64,000 nucleotides of DNA. It comes from Curvibacter microcysteis (GTDB lineage Bacteria > Pseudomonadota > Gammaproteobacteria > Burkholderiales > Burkholderiaceae_C). The translations under genes and the position numbers were made by a program. The stretch covers positions 146,695-210,694 of the forward strand of contig NZ_JAQSIO010000007.1 of NCBI RefSeq assembly GCF_028649455.1, in the 5' to 3' direction. Positions 29,660 through 37,300 of this stretch are shown one piece after another; positions within the stretch are counted from its first letter, which is position 1; each line of letters opens with the position of its first letter. The notes beneath the pieces were generated by a model that worked only from the letters and a program-made list of their open reading frames with translations, had not been told where the DNA came from and made no database searches.

Positions 29660-30000
29660 GGGCCGTTAGCTCAGTTGGTTAGAGCAGAGGACTCATCGAA
29701 ATGGTGACCTTGCCGTGAAAGCGGCAATGGAAAAACCGGGTGAACTCAGGGAAACCGTCAGCCAGTCAATGGCCCGGCAATCCTGAGCCAAGCTCGCTGA
29801 AGGCAGGTCGAAGGACCGGTAGGCGAGAAGGTGCAGAGACTAGGGTGTGAGGAGCCAATCCGATAAGCATCCCAAGAGCGCCCGGCACCCTAACGCGCGG
29901 AGCAATTCGCGGCGAGGGTGGTGAGATAGTCCAGGGAATGGGGAAACTCATGCAAACCTGAATCCTTTGGTCGTTGGTTCAAGTCCAACACGGCCTACCA
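29660..30000 (+). tRNA. Element-borne CAU tRNA (tRNA-Ile2-like) interrupted by a group I intron
   Basis: Exon 1 (29660-29696) ends at anticodon base T36 and exon 2 (29961-30000) starts at A37 and ends in CCA. Spliced, it gives a complete 77-nt tRNA. The acceptor GGGCCGT/ACGGCCT has a G1-T72 wobble shared with the host copy. The D stem GCTC/GAGC, anticodon stem GAGGA/TCCTT around CTCATAA, and T stem GTTGG/CCAAC are fully paired. Against the host gene it differs by a compensated 4-69 pair (C-G for G-C) and a different, fully paired T stem. It is closest to tRNA-Ile2, which reads AUA after lysidine modification. Confidence 0.9.
29697..29960 (+). ncRNA. Group I intron (IC3-like, Azoarcus type), 264 nt, no ORF
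   Basis: The 5' exon ends in T and the intron ends in G, as group I splicing requires. P1 can form between exon TCAT and GTGA at 29704-29707. P2 is TTGCCG (29710-29715) with CGGCAA (29722-29727). P7 is GACTA (29838-29842) with TAGTC (29927-29931), inside the conserved contexts GTGCAGAGACTAG and GATAGTCCAGGGA. P9 is ATGGG-GAAA-CTCAT (29938-29951) with a GNRA loop. These blocks closely match the Azoarcus tRNA-Ile intron. No homing endonuclease is present. Confidence 0.9.
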
Positions 30001-30020
30001 TTCATAAGACAATTAGACCG

Positions 30021-31247
30021 ATGTCCAGCAAGGCCCCCAACACCTCAAGTCTCAGCGACTTCCTTCGCTTTGATGCAGGGCGGCCGGAATTGCGGGCCCT
30101 GTTCGTTCCGGGTGCCAATTGGCGGAAGAAGCGCCAGTACCCCGAGTTGAAGCCCTTAGACAGCTTCACGCGAGATGACTATTTCCGTTTGGCTTGGGAG
30201 CTGCTTCGACGAATGCCGCGATACCGCAGGCAGTACCGGAAGCTCGAAGACCTTGGCATCAAGACGGCGACATTTTTCAAGCCAAGTTCAAGTTCTTTTT
30301 ATTCCAGCGACAACCCGCCCGGTTTTCCCGGTTGGGCCAATGTGCCGTTGCGTGGGCACAAGTGCGAGCCTCCGATGGCGTTTCAAGACGACACCTTCGG
30401 CACGTACATAGAGGCACAGACGGCAGCAGGCCAGCCCTGGTTCGTGATGAATCGGCGCAAATGGGTGATGGACTTTTGGGGGCTGCACTATTTGCCAGAC
30501 CCCACGACTCCTTTTGATGGATTGCCCAAACGCGAGCTGTTCAATGCCCCTGCCGCATCCGTCACCGTTGTATCGAATGCTGCACCGGCAGACCGCCCGC
30601 GGGTGGTGAACACCTACCTGCGCCAAAACGAAATACTGATTCGCTTCCGGTTGGATGCATCGCTTGACCAGCAAATCGCATCGGTTCGGCAGGAGGTCGA
30701 GCGAGCTCAAGAGATCGCCGTGGAGCGTGCCCAGAGTGTGCTCGACCCGCTGCCTCTACCAGGGCGGCGCAAGGCAGGCAAGAACGCACTGAGCGATGAG
30801 GATGCAGCGTTTCAGCACAGTCCGCGTGTACGAGCCAAGGCAGGGCGTGTGTTGCTTAAGCAGCTGGAGCTGAGCCCATTTTGGTTGCGAACGTGGGACG
30901 CAATCGCCGAGGCCAGAATGCAACAAGGTATCGCTGTGCCCCGTCTGGATCGCAAAGGAATCATCGACCAGTTTGACGATGTGTGTGCTGATCTACCGAC
31001 CGAATCGGACGTGCCGAAGGGCTCTGTGTCTTCTGACTTTTCGGCCGAGGTTGATATGCCGGACGACGAAGCTATCGAGGTAACCACGCGTCCCAAGAGG
31101 GAGCAAGGTTTGAAGCAAGTTGTAGGCGACGCACTCACTCCCGCCATGGTCCCGAATTGGGGCATGCGCAGCGAAAAGTACATAGAAAAAAGCGACGAGG
31201 CCTTTCGGCAACTCGTCGCGTTGGCTTTCACGCTGAAGGCGGACTGA
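30021..31247 (+). CDS. DUF6499-like regulator domain protein
   Basis: A 408-aa protein. Its N-terminal third contains D-D-Y-F-R-L-A-W-E-L-L-R-R-M-P-R-Y-R, typical of the short transcriptional-regulator-like domain (DUF6499) common on proteobacterial integrative elements. The rest is hydrophilic and includes an acidic stretch near residue 350. The ATG at 30021 lies 21 bp after the tRNA CCA end; a longer frame reaches back into the tRNA and is rejected. It converges with the Rep gene. Function is not established. Confidence 0.6.
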   Translation: MSSKAPNTSSLSDFLRFDAGRPELRALFVPGANWRKKRQYPELKPLDSFTRDDYFRLAWELLRRMPRYRRQYRKLEDLGIKTATFFKPSSSSFYSSDNPPGFPGWANVPLRGHKCEPPMAFQDDTFGTYIEAQTAAGQPWFVMNRRKWVMDFWGLHYLPDPTTPFDGLPKRELFNAPAASVTVVSNAAPADRPRVVNTYLRQNEILIRFRLDASLDQQIASVRQEVERAQEIAVERAQSVLDPLPLPGRRKAGKNALSDEDAAFQHSPRVRAKAGRVLLKQLELSPFWLRTWDAIAEARMQQGIAVPRLDRKGIIDQFDDVCADLPTESDVPKGSVSSDFSAEVDMPDDEAIEVTTRPKREQGLKQVVGDALTPAMVPNWGMRSEKYIEKSDEAFRQLVALAFTLKAD

Positions 31248-31259
31248 TCGAGCACTTCG

Positions 31260-32303
31260 TCAGGCCAGAGCGCATTCGGCGTCGTCCTCCCCGTTCCAGA
31301 GTCCGGGCGGCGGCGTCACCGCATTGGTCAAGGTGAAGACGTCACCCAACTGCACCAAATCGCCGTTGCTTTCGGGTGGGGGCGTCGTGATGTCGAAGCC
31401 CAACTCTTCAGCGAAGTACGCCACCTGCCGCTTGTACGCTTTGGGTTCCAGCAGCAGCGTCAAGTCGTCCCCGTTTTCCCAGCAGCGGTAAGTCGTTCGG
31501 TACATGTGCTTGACGTCCCGCAGGTCCAATCCGCTCAGCCCAGCGCGTACCGAACCACGGAGGTTCAGGCGATTGAAGGCGCTTTCCAACTCGGCCTTCA
31601 GCGTCTGAAATGTGCAGTCCCGTGGCTTCGTCATGTCCATGGCCTTCAGCTTAGGGTAGCGCAGCACCACTTCAGAACGGATGACGGTCTTGGCGAAGTT
31701 CAAGATGGCCTCGCGATTCGGCAGGTCGGCGGGCAGGCTCTTGGTGTCGATCAGTTGCTTGGCCTTGTCGTAAAACTTCTGCGACGAACCTTGCGAGTGC
31801 TGATTGCGATACACCGTTTCACCATATCCGTAGGTCGAGGTGTCGATGCCCTTGTCAATCAGCTCATGCGCCAGTTCGACCAGCAGGCGAGTGGGCGTGA
31901 CACCCTCCGGCACTTCAAGATTCACCCCCACATCGAGCCGTTTCAGTGTCAAGTGCTCCTCGTTTTCGATTTGGCGCTTTTCTTCTGCCGAAAAGGCCAC
32001 CCGGCGTTTGCGGTGCGCGGCCTTGAACGCATCACGGACCAGTGCGGGCACATTGCATGATCCGAACACGTTGTGCCCTTGGTTGTATCCAATCACACTG
32101 CCCTCAATGACCAAGATGGCCTTTGACGGCAAGTGCAGCACGTTCAATTCCTTGCCATGGAACGGACCCGGCACAGACACGCGCTTTGCGCGTGGTGGCA
32201 TAGACGAAGAGTTGACCTCTTCGGCACCATCCTGTCCGCCGGAAACATATTGGTCAAACTGTGTGGTGATGGTGTCCGCAAATACCTTGTTTTCATTCAA
32301 CAT
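31260..32303 (-). CDS. Phage/plasmid replication protein, II/X (filamentous phage G2P) family
   Basis: A 347-aa protein resembling the replication initiators of filamentous phages and related plasmids. It has V-I-G-Y-N-Q-G-H-N-V-F-G-S near residue 75 and a Y-G-Y-G-E-T-V-Y plus K-F-Y-D-K segment near 160-180. Such proteins nick a double-strand origin for rolling-circle replication. An AT-rich palindromic stretch just upstream (32330-32450) is a candidate origin. The family call rests on motif memory and is moderate. Confidence 0.62.
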   Translation of the reverse strand: MLNENKVFADTITTQFDQYVSGGQDGAEEVNSSSMPPRAKRVSVPGPFHGKELNVLHLPSKAILVIEGSVIGYNQGHNVFGSCNVPALVRDAFKAAHRKRRVAFSAEEKRQIENEEHLTLKRLDVGVNLEVPEGVTPTRLLVELAHELIDKGIDTSTYGYGETVYRNQHSQGSSQKFYDKAKQLIDTKSLPADLPNREAILNFAKTVIRSEVVLRYPKLKAMDMTKPRDCTFQTLKAELESAFNRLNLRGSVRAGLSGLDLRDVKHMYRTTYRCWENGDDLTLLLEPKAYKRQVAYFAEELGFDITTPPPESNGDLVQLGDVFTLTNAVTPPPGLWNGEDDAECALA

Positions 32304-32329
32304 TTCAATCTCACTTCTGCGTTGGCCAC

Positions 32330-32440
32330 AGACCCATATTGGTAGAGGGGGTCTATAAGCTCATATATCTAGACTAGTCATACATGGCATATCTACATAC
32401 CAATATGTACGTATATACATGTATTACACGGTGCACTCGT
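32330..32440. other. AT-rich palindromic intergenic region, candidate replication origin
   Basis: Between the AlpA-like gene and the Rep gene lie AGACCC/GGGTCT arms (32330-32335 and 32349-32354), TACATA/TATGTA arms (about 32394-32409) and short GTATATAC and TACATGTA palindromes. The base composition is far more AT-rich than the surrounding DNA. The location next to the replication gene suggests an origin or its promoter. Confidence 0.4.
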
Positions 32441-32477
32441 GCCGAGGCCCGGTGCGAAATGACATGGTCTTACGGCT

Positions 32478-32702
32478 TCATGCGCGACCTCCTTTTGGAG
32501 TGGCTTGGTAAACCACCTTGGCCTCGATGAAGGCCTCCAGGTCTTTGCGCCGATAGCGCACCGTGCGCCCGTACTTCACGTAAGGCAGTTCATACCTCTT
32601 GGTACACCGCCAAACCGCCAGCGTCTTGGCATTCTTCAGTCCCAAAATGACTGCGGCCTCGGCCTCGCTCAATAGCGCGTTACTGGTCTCAGGTTGTTTC
32701 AT
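32478..32702 (-). CDS. AlpA/excisionase-like HTH protein
   Basis: A 74-aa protein with a MerR-like helix-turn-helix: S-E-A-E-A-A-V-I-L-G, then L-P-Y-V-K-Y-G-R-T-V-R-Y-R-R-K-D-L-E-A-F-I. This is the pattern of AlpA regulators and recombination directionality factors. The ATG at 32702 follows the family length; the longer frame adds 27 unrelated residues. It lies upstream of the Rep gene on the same strand, so it could control excision, replication or both. Confidence 0.8.
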   Translation of the reverse strand: MKQPETSNALLSEAEAAVILGLKNAKTLAVWRCTKRYELPYVKYGRTVRYRRKDLEAFIEAKVVYQATPKGGRA

Positions 32703-33093
32703 CCTTCGCTCCGTTGTTGCAATGGGTTCACTGTAGATTTCCAGTAATTCAAAACGCGCTCTTTGTGGGGTGGTAAATCGCACGCTTAAAGCCAGCTAGT
32801 TCTGGTGGTAAAAGCTGCTGACCTGAGCGTCTTACGTCTCCAGAACATGTGTCTGGCGAAGTCACACGCCGCTTGCCAGACCTGATCGCAGGCGGCTAAA
32901 ACGGTAAAGCGCGAGCCGAAACGGCCACCGATCAGACTGACCGCTGCGCTCGTATCTCACTGCGGCACCGCCGCGAAACCCCCAACGCACACATGACAGC
33001 CCGTGCCTCTGGCAGCACTGGCACGCCGCTGCATGACCGTGCCAACCCTTGAAAGGAACGAGAGATGAACCGACTCAGCAAAGGAGAGACGAA
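32703..33093. other. 391-bp intergenic stretch without a recognised gene
   Basis: This divergent region between the AlpA-like gene and the C39-like peptidase gene presumably holds both promoters. I see no tRNA, repeat or conserved short gene. A good ribosome-binding site (AAGGAGA) lies 7 bp before the ATG at 33094. Confidence 0.5.
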
Positions 33094-33795
33094 ATGGCTG
33101 TGAAGCTGGTAACCCAAGAGACGCTGACCGACTGCGGTCTGGCATGTGTTGCCATGGTGTCCGGCAAATCGCTGGAGACCGTGCGCAAGTTCGCCGTGAA
33201 GGAGTTGGGCTATCCAAAGGATGGGCCGTACACGACCACACATGAAAACCTGTACAAGATGCTGGCCCATTTCGGCATCGGCCATGGCAAGAAGGCGCCG
33301 TTCAAGAGCCTGGCTGCCATGCCATCGCTGGCGATCATGGAGACGCGCAAGATGCCCAGCACGGGTAATTCGCACTTGGTGGTCTTCGAGCGTTTGCCGG
33401 ATGGTGACGAGCGGGTGCTGGACCCCGGCTTTTGGCTGAAGCAGCAAGAGCGCCGGGACTGGAATCGCATCAAGCTCGATACCTTCGTGCCGGTGCTGGT
33501 TGGCGAGCAGCCCAGCACGCCTAAAAAGAGCGCCAAAAAGGCAGCGGCCGAACCGGTCGAATCGGTCAGCAACGACGACAAGGCACCCAGCGATAAGAAG
33601 GCGAAGCCCGTTAAGGTGACGGCGGCGACAGAAGCGAGGCAGAAGACCAAGCCGACAACGGCGAAGAAGGCGCCCAAACCGGCTGCGGTGGCTGACGGAG
33701 GTGTGCAGCAGCCAGATGCCGCGTCAGCACAGCCCGATACGACTGCCGAGGCCCCTGCCACGGAAGGCGCAGCCGGCATCACCCCACAGGAGTGA
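33094..33795 (+). CDS. C39-like cysteine peptidase domain protein
   Basis: A 233-aa protein. The first ~115 residues look like a papain-fold C39-like domain: Gln8, Cys14 in T-D-C-G-L-A-C, His94 in G-N-S-H-L-V-V-F, and Asp110 in R-V-L-D-P-G. The order and spacing fit a Cys-His-Asp site with an oxyanion Gln. The remaining ~115 residues are a low-complexity Lys/Ala/Pro/Thr tail. There is no transporter nearby, so it is not a bacteriocin exporter. The substrate is unknown. Its stop is 2 bp before the next start region, so the two genes are coupled. Confidence 0.6.
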   Translation: MAVKLVTQETLTDCGLACVAMVSGKSLETVRKFAVKELGYPKDGPYTTTHENLYKMLAHFGIGHGKKAPFKSLAAMPSLAIMETRKMPSTGNSHLVVFERLPDGDERVLDPGFWLKQQERRDWNRIKLDTFVPVLVGEQPSTPKKSAKKAAAEPVESVSNDDKAPSDKKAKPVKVTAATEARQKTKPTTAKKAPKPAAVADGGVQQPDAASAQPDTTAEAPATEGAAGITPQE

Positions 33796-33799
33796 TGCC

Positions 33800-34615
33800 A
33801 TGGTGCTGGAACAGTTGCTGCTCCAGCCGCTGCGCCGAATAGAGCTGATCCAGCCGTGGCGTGCGGCTGGCAATCGGCCCGGCGTGGTGGGCGACAGCTT
33901 GCTGGCGGGCGCCATGGCGCTCCACTTCGAGCACTCTGCGCTGGTCTTCAGGTCGCCGCTGCGGTTCTCTGCTTGTCAGACAGGCACTGTGATCGGCTTC
34001 CGGTCGAACGGTGCTGTCCAAACGCTGGGCTACCGCTTTGATGTTGTGCCTGCGGAGGATGTTGGCGGGCTCTTTAGTGCCTGCGAGCCTCGGCTATCAC
34101 TGAGGCCCGACCAGTGGCCAGGGCTATGTCATGTTGGCAAGGCGCAGTCGGTGTTTTTGTTGGCGGACCTTGGGCAGCATGGCGCCTCGAACTGCCTCAG
34201 GCTTCGGTTGCTAGACCGAGGTTGGTGCAGCGTCATGTACCGCCGCGACCTGGACGGCGCCATCGAACTGTCGCCCCAAGATGAACGCGCCGAAGTGCCT
34301 AGCATCTCAGTCCGCTCCCCGGAAGATGAGTTTGGCTGGCTACATCCGGCCAGTGCGCACCCGTTTGTTCTGGAGGGGCAGTACTGGCGGACGGCGCACC
34401 CGCGAGATTGGCCGTGGCCTTTGGCGCCGGAGTGGCGAAGTCAACCGCTCAGCAGTGAGTACCGGCGTGTCATGAAAGCTGCGCTGCGGGCACGGTTTGA
34501 GCAGCACGGCAATCTGCGTAGGCGGTTCCTGGCCTTGGGCATTTCCGTCGTGGTGACTGGCGTGGCAGACGGTTTGATCGAAGAACTTGCCGCTGAACTT
34601 CGGGAGATTTACTGA
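33800..34615 (+). CDS. Hypothetical protein
   Basis: A 271-aa protein I do not recognise. It has no signal peptide or membrane segment. It is mixed alpha/beta in appearance, rich in Trp and Arg toward the C-terminus. It begins 4 bp after the C39-like gene stop and is likely translated from the same mRNA. Its end overlaps the convergent XRE gene by 7 bp. A functional link to the peptidase is inferred from proximity only. Confidence 0.6.
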   Translation: MVLEQLLLQPLRRIELIQPWRAAGNRPGVVGDSLLAGAMALHFEHSALVFRSPLRFSACQTGTVIGFRSNGAVQTLGYRFDVVPAEDVGGLFSACEPRLSLRPDQWPGLCHVGKAQSVFLLADLGQHGASNCLRLRLLDRGWCSVMYRRDLDGAIELSPQDERAEVPSISVRSPEDEFGWLHPASAHPFVLEGQYWRTAHPRDWPWPLAPEWRSQPLSSEYRRVMKAALRARFEQHGNLRRRFLALGISVVVTGVADGLIEELAAELREIY

Positions 34616-34983
34616 CTGGTCTTGCCCGGTGAGTGCTTCAGCGGGGCCTCGGGCGGTAAGCCAGGAACATCCGCCAACAGCTTCTTGACGGACTTCTGCA
34701 TAGCGGCAGAAGCTCGGCCATACCGATAGATCAGGTCGGCCAGCTCATCGGTGTCCGCATAGAAGTACGCCACGGGTATGCCCAGCACATCGGCGATGCG
34801 GCTCACCGTGAGCAGATCAGGCCGATGAACACCAGTTTCATATCGGTTGATCCTGGCATTGGCTGCCGATTCATCCAACCCAATATCGACCCCTAACTTT
34901 CGCTGCGAAAGTGCGCTCGCGAGCCTGGCACGCCTGAGTCGCGCTCCCCATTGCTCATCTAAGTCGGACGTATCTCGCTTCAT
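34609..34983 (-). CDS. XRE-family transcriptional regulator
   Basis: A 124-aa protein with a Cro/CI-type helix-turn-helix: R-L-R-R-A-R-L-A-S-A-L-S-Q-R-K-L-G, then R-I-N-R-Y-E-T-G and P-D-L-L-T-V-S-R-I-A-D-V-L. The C-terminal ~45 residues are Pro/Lys-rich. Three copies of a CGAGATWCGT-like site surround its start and the divergent gene's start. It probably represses itself and the exported-protein genes. Confidence 0.85.
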   Translation of the reverse strand: MKRDTSDLDEQWGARLRRARLASALSQRKLGVDIGLDESAANARINRYETGVHRPDLLTVSRIADVLGIPVAYFYADTDELADLIYRYGRASAAMQKSVKKLLADVPGLPPEAPLKHSPGKTSQ

Positions 34984-35033
34984 CTGCTACGAGATTCGTC
35001 TATATTTCCATTATTAACTAGTTCGAGATACGT
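34968..35033. promoter_or_regulatory. Three-site operator for the XRE regulator
   Basis: The sites are CGAGATACGT in reverse orientation at 34968-34977 (inside the XRE start), CGAGATTCGT at 34990-34999, and CGAGATACGT at 35024-35033. The last two lie in the 59-bp gap between the XRE gene and the divergent exported-protein gene. Repetition at a divergent promoter beside an HTH gene is the usual layout of an autoregulatory operator. Confidence 0.65.
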
Positions 35034-35042
35034 ATCAGTCCA

Positions 35043-36239
35043 ATGAAGCCAAGCAAGAATTCAACCCAAAAGTCGACACTCTCAATGAACATTTTGGTGC
35101 TGGCCGCGTTGTGCACGGCAGCATCTGCCCATGCTGAACTGCGCCTGTCCTGCCCTGTGCAGTGGGAGCAGTTGAACGCGCTGCGCGGAGCCGAACTCAA
35201 TGCTTCGGTCATGGGCGTCAAAGTGCGTGACTGGACGCCCGAGTACCTGGACCAAGTCCGCCGCAAGAGCGAGGAATGCAGTCGCAGCGGTGCTGGCCCG
35301 GAGTCCCTTCGCAAGGCAGAGCACATGGATGGCGTCAGCCGTGTCTACCCCGCCGCCAAGCAGTTCATTGCAGAGAACGCTGATCGCGTCCAGCAGGAGA
35401 AAACCCGCGACCAGATCGGTGCCACGGTGCAACAGTCCGACCTGAAGCAGGTGATCACCTTGGATGGCAAAGGCCTGCCCAAGTCAATCACCATCGTCTA
35501 CGGCCCGACCGGTCGTGCCACCAAGAGCTGCGACATGCTCAGCGGTGGCATCGGCTATGCCACCGCTGAAAGCTACGGCCAAGCCGTGCAGTTCGCCCGC
35601 ATGTGCCAGCAGGTCGGCTTGACATCGGCGGAGACGGTCACGAATCTGGAGCGGCAGGCAGCAGCGGTGCCGACCTTGTACAAGGCGTTGGATGCATTTG
35701 CCGACCGGGCCAAACAGCTTGCCGCAACCAGCAACCCTGCCGAAGGCCAGCTCAAGGAACTCGAAGTGCAGCAGCAAAAGCTCTCTGGACAGTTACGGGC
35801 CTTGCAGTTGCCGAACAATGATGAGGCATTCGTTGCGGCCAACAAGACAGTGACCGAGATGCGCGAGCGAGTGCAGATGGCCGCGTGTGGGGATCAGGCT
35901 GTCAAAGCGGGCTTCCCGGTCAGTTGGAAGGCGAACTACATCGTGATGGAACTGAACTCGCCCGAGCTGTTCTGCAACTTTGTCCAAGCGGCGCAACGCA
36001 ATGGGGCGCAAATACGCTACCTCGCGACAGGTCTGCTCAGCAAGGAGGGCTTTGAGGTTAAGAGCCCGAAGCGCACGGTGCAAGTCTTCACACAAGCCGA
36101 ACGCATGCCCGGCGGTGATCCAAGCGTGAAGGTGATGATTCCCGTGTCGGCCAAGATTGACGGGAAGTCCACCGATGTGACGCGTAACAACCTTCGGGCT
36201 GTGGCAGCGGAATTGATCGCAGCCATGCGCAACCAGTGA
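35043..36239 (+). CDS. Exported coiled-coil-rich hypothetical protein
   Basis: A 398-aa protein with a signal peptide (basic start, then N-I-L-V-L-A-A-L and A-S-A-H-A processing). It has two N-terminal cysteines, a Gln/Lys-rich helical middle (about residues 200-260) that could form a coiled coil, and a C-terminal alpha/beta part. I do not recognise the family. It is followed after 11 bp by an exported NlpC/P60-like protein and is preceded by the XRE operator, so the two likely form a regulated envelope pair. Confidence 0.65.
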   Translation: MKPSKNSTQKSTLSMNILVLAALCTAASAHAELRLSCPVQWEQLNALRGAELNASVMGVKVRDWTPEYLDQVRRKSEECSRSGAGPESLRKAEHMDGVSRVYPAAKQFIAENADRVQQEKTRDQIGATVQQSDLKQVITLDGKGLPKSITIVYGPTGRATKSCDMLSGGIGYATAESYGQAVQFARMCQQVGLTSAETVTNLERQAAAVPTLYKALDAFADRAKQLAATSNPAEGQLKELEVQQQKLSGQLRALQLPNNDEAFVAANKTVTEMRERVQMAACGDQAVKAGFPVSWKANYIVMELNSPELFCNFVQAAQRNGAQIRYLATGLLSKEGFEVKSPKRTVQVFTQAERMPGGDPSVKVMIPVSAKIDGKSTDVTRNNLRAVAAELIAAMRNQ

Positions 36240-36250
36240 GAGCAAGGCCC

Positions 36251-37054
36251 ATGTACCAATCCTTTGTTAAATCGCTGGTGGCCTCCGCCTTGTGCATGTC
36301 TTCGCTTGTCGCATTGGCCCAAGACGCAGCAGTCCCCAAGCATCTCCAGCTTGCCCGTGAGTTCGTGGCCAACACCAAGCAAGAGAACAATGAGTACTCC
36401 AATACACAGGTGATGGTGCGCATGCCCGGTGAAAAAGGGGCGACAGACTACATCGTTCACACGGACTGCACGGGCTTTGTGGAATCTATGCTCCGGCGTA
36501 CCAAGAGTGGTGTACTGGAACAGATGCAGTCCAAGAAGTTCACCACGAGGCACAGCATCTATGACTACCACCCCAGCATCGAGAAGGGTGAAGCGTTCGA
36601 GCGCATCACCAAAGTCACGGACTTGAAACCGGGCGATGTGGTGGCCTGGCTGTACGTGAATACGAAGGGGCATACCGCTGCCGGACACATCCTGTTCGTG
36701 GACGAAGCGCCGGTCAAAGTCAAATCCCGTCTGCCTTTCGCTTGGAACAGCACTCAGTACGAAGTGCGCATTATCGACACCTCACAGGAGGCCAAGAGCC
36801 GGGACGACACCCGCTATGTCAGCGATGCAGGGCTACGCGATGAGAACGAAGCTCGTGGCAAGGAAAACGGCACCATCGCCAGTCCGAACTTCAAAGGGGT
36901 TGGCCGGGGCACGATCCGTTTCTACGCTGACGACACTACCGGCGAGATTAAGGGTGTTGCCTACAACATCGACAACGCCAAGTTCCATGCGCAGGGCACG
37001 GACTGGAACATTGTGATGGGGCGGCCGAAGCTGATCGTCGCAAGTGGAGGATGA
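36251..37054 (+). CDS. Exported NlpC/P60-like cysteine hydrolase
   Basis: A 267-aa protein with a signal peptide ending near A-L-A-Q-D. Cys73 in H-T-D-C-T-G-F-V-E and His146 in A-A-G-H-I-L-F-V-D, with L-K-P-G-D-V-V-A-W between them, match the NlpC/P60-like fold of peptidoglycan amidases and endopeptidases. The ATG at 36251 is chosen over a start five codons upstream. It probably acts in the periplasm on peptidoglycan. It forms a pair with the preceding exported protein. Confidence 0.65.
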   Translation: MYQSFVKSLVASALCMSSLVALAQDAAVPKHLQLAREFVANTKQENNEYSNTQVMVRMPGEKGATDYIVHTDCTGFVESMLRRTKSGVLEQMQSKKFTTRHSIYDYHPSIEKGEAFERITKVTDLKPGDVVAWLYVNTKGHTAAGHILFVDEAPVKVKSRLPFAWNSTQYEVRIIDTSQEAKSRDDTRYVSDAGLRDENEARGKENGTIASPNFKGVGRGTIRFYADDTTGEIKGVAYNIDNAKFHAQGTDWNIVMGRPKLIVASGG

Positions 37055-37300
37055 CGGTGGCGGCAAGCAAACTGTGTGTGGATGCTGCGTCTTTTGGGAT
37101 CTGACGCATCACTTGGGCCAGCAATGTTCTCCTTCGGACTGAATCGCTGGCCCCGCAGCTGCTTGCTTACCGGGGACGCCTTCAACACGCTGCTTTTGTC
37201 CGCTGATAATGGGTGTTTCAAGATAATTCAAGAAATGCGCTGATCGTGGTCATGGGGGCAACGATTCGGGAGTGTCACAAGAGCAAAAAGCAGGGTCTGA

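Noticed and set aside
29398..30000. Elongator tRNA-Met identity for the CAU tRNAs
   Set aside because: The TTAGCTCAG start, GACTCATAATC loop and TTGGTCG...GGTTCAAGTCC arm match tRNA-Ile2 better. Met cannot be fully excluded without a tRNA model.
29967..30020. Upstream extension of the DUF6499-like gene into the tRNA
   Set aside because: The extension is translated tRNA exon sequence. The ATG at 30021 is the sensible start.
33049..33093. TTG start 15 codons upstream of the C39-like gene
   Set aside because: The ATG at 33094 has a good ribosome-binding site inside that extension.
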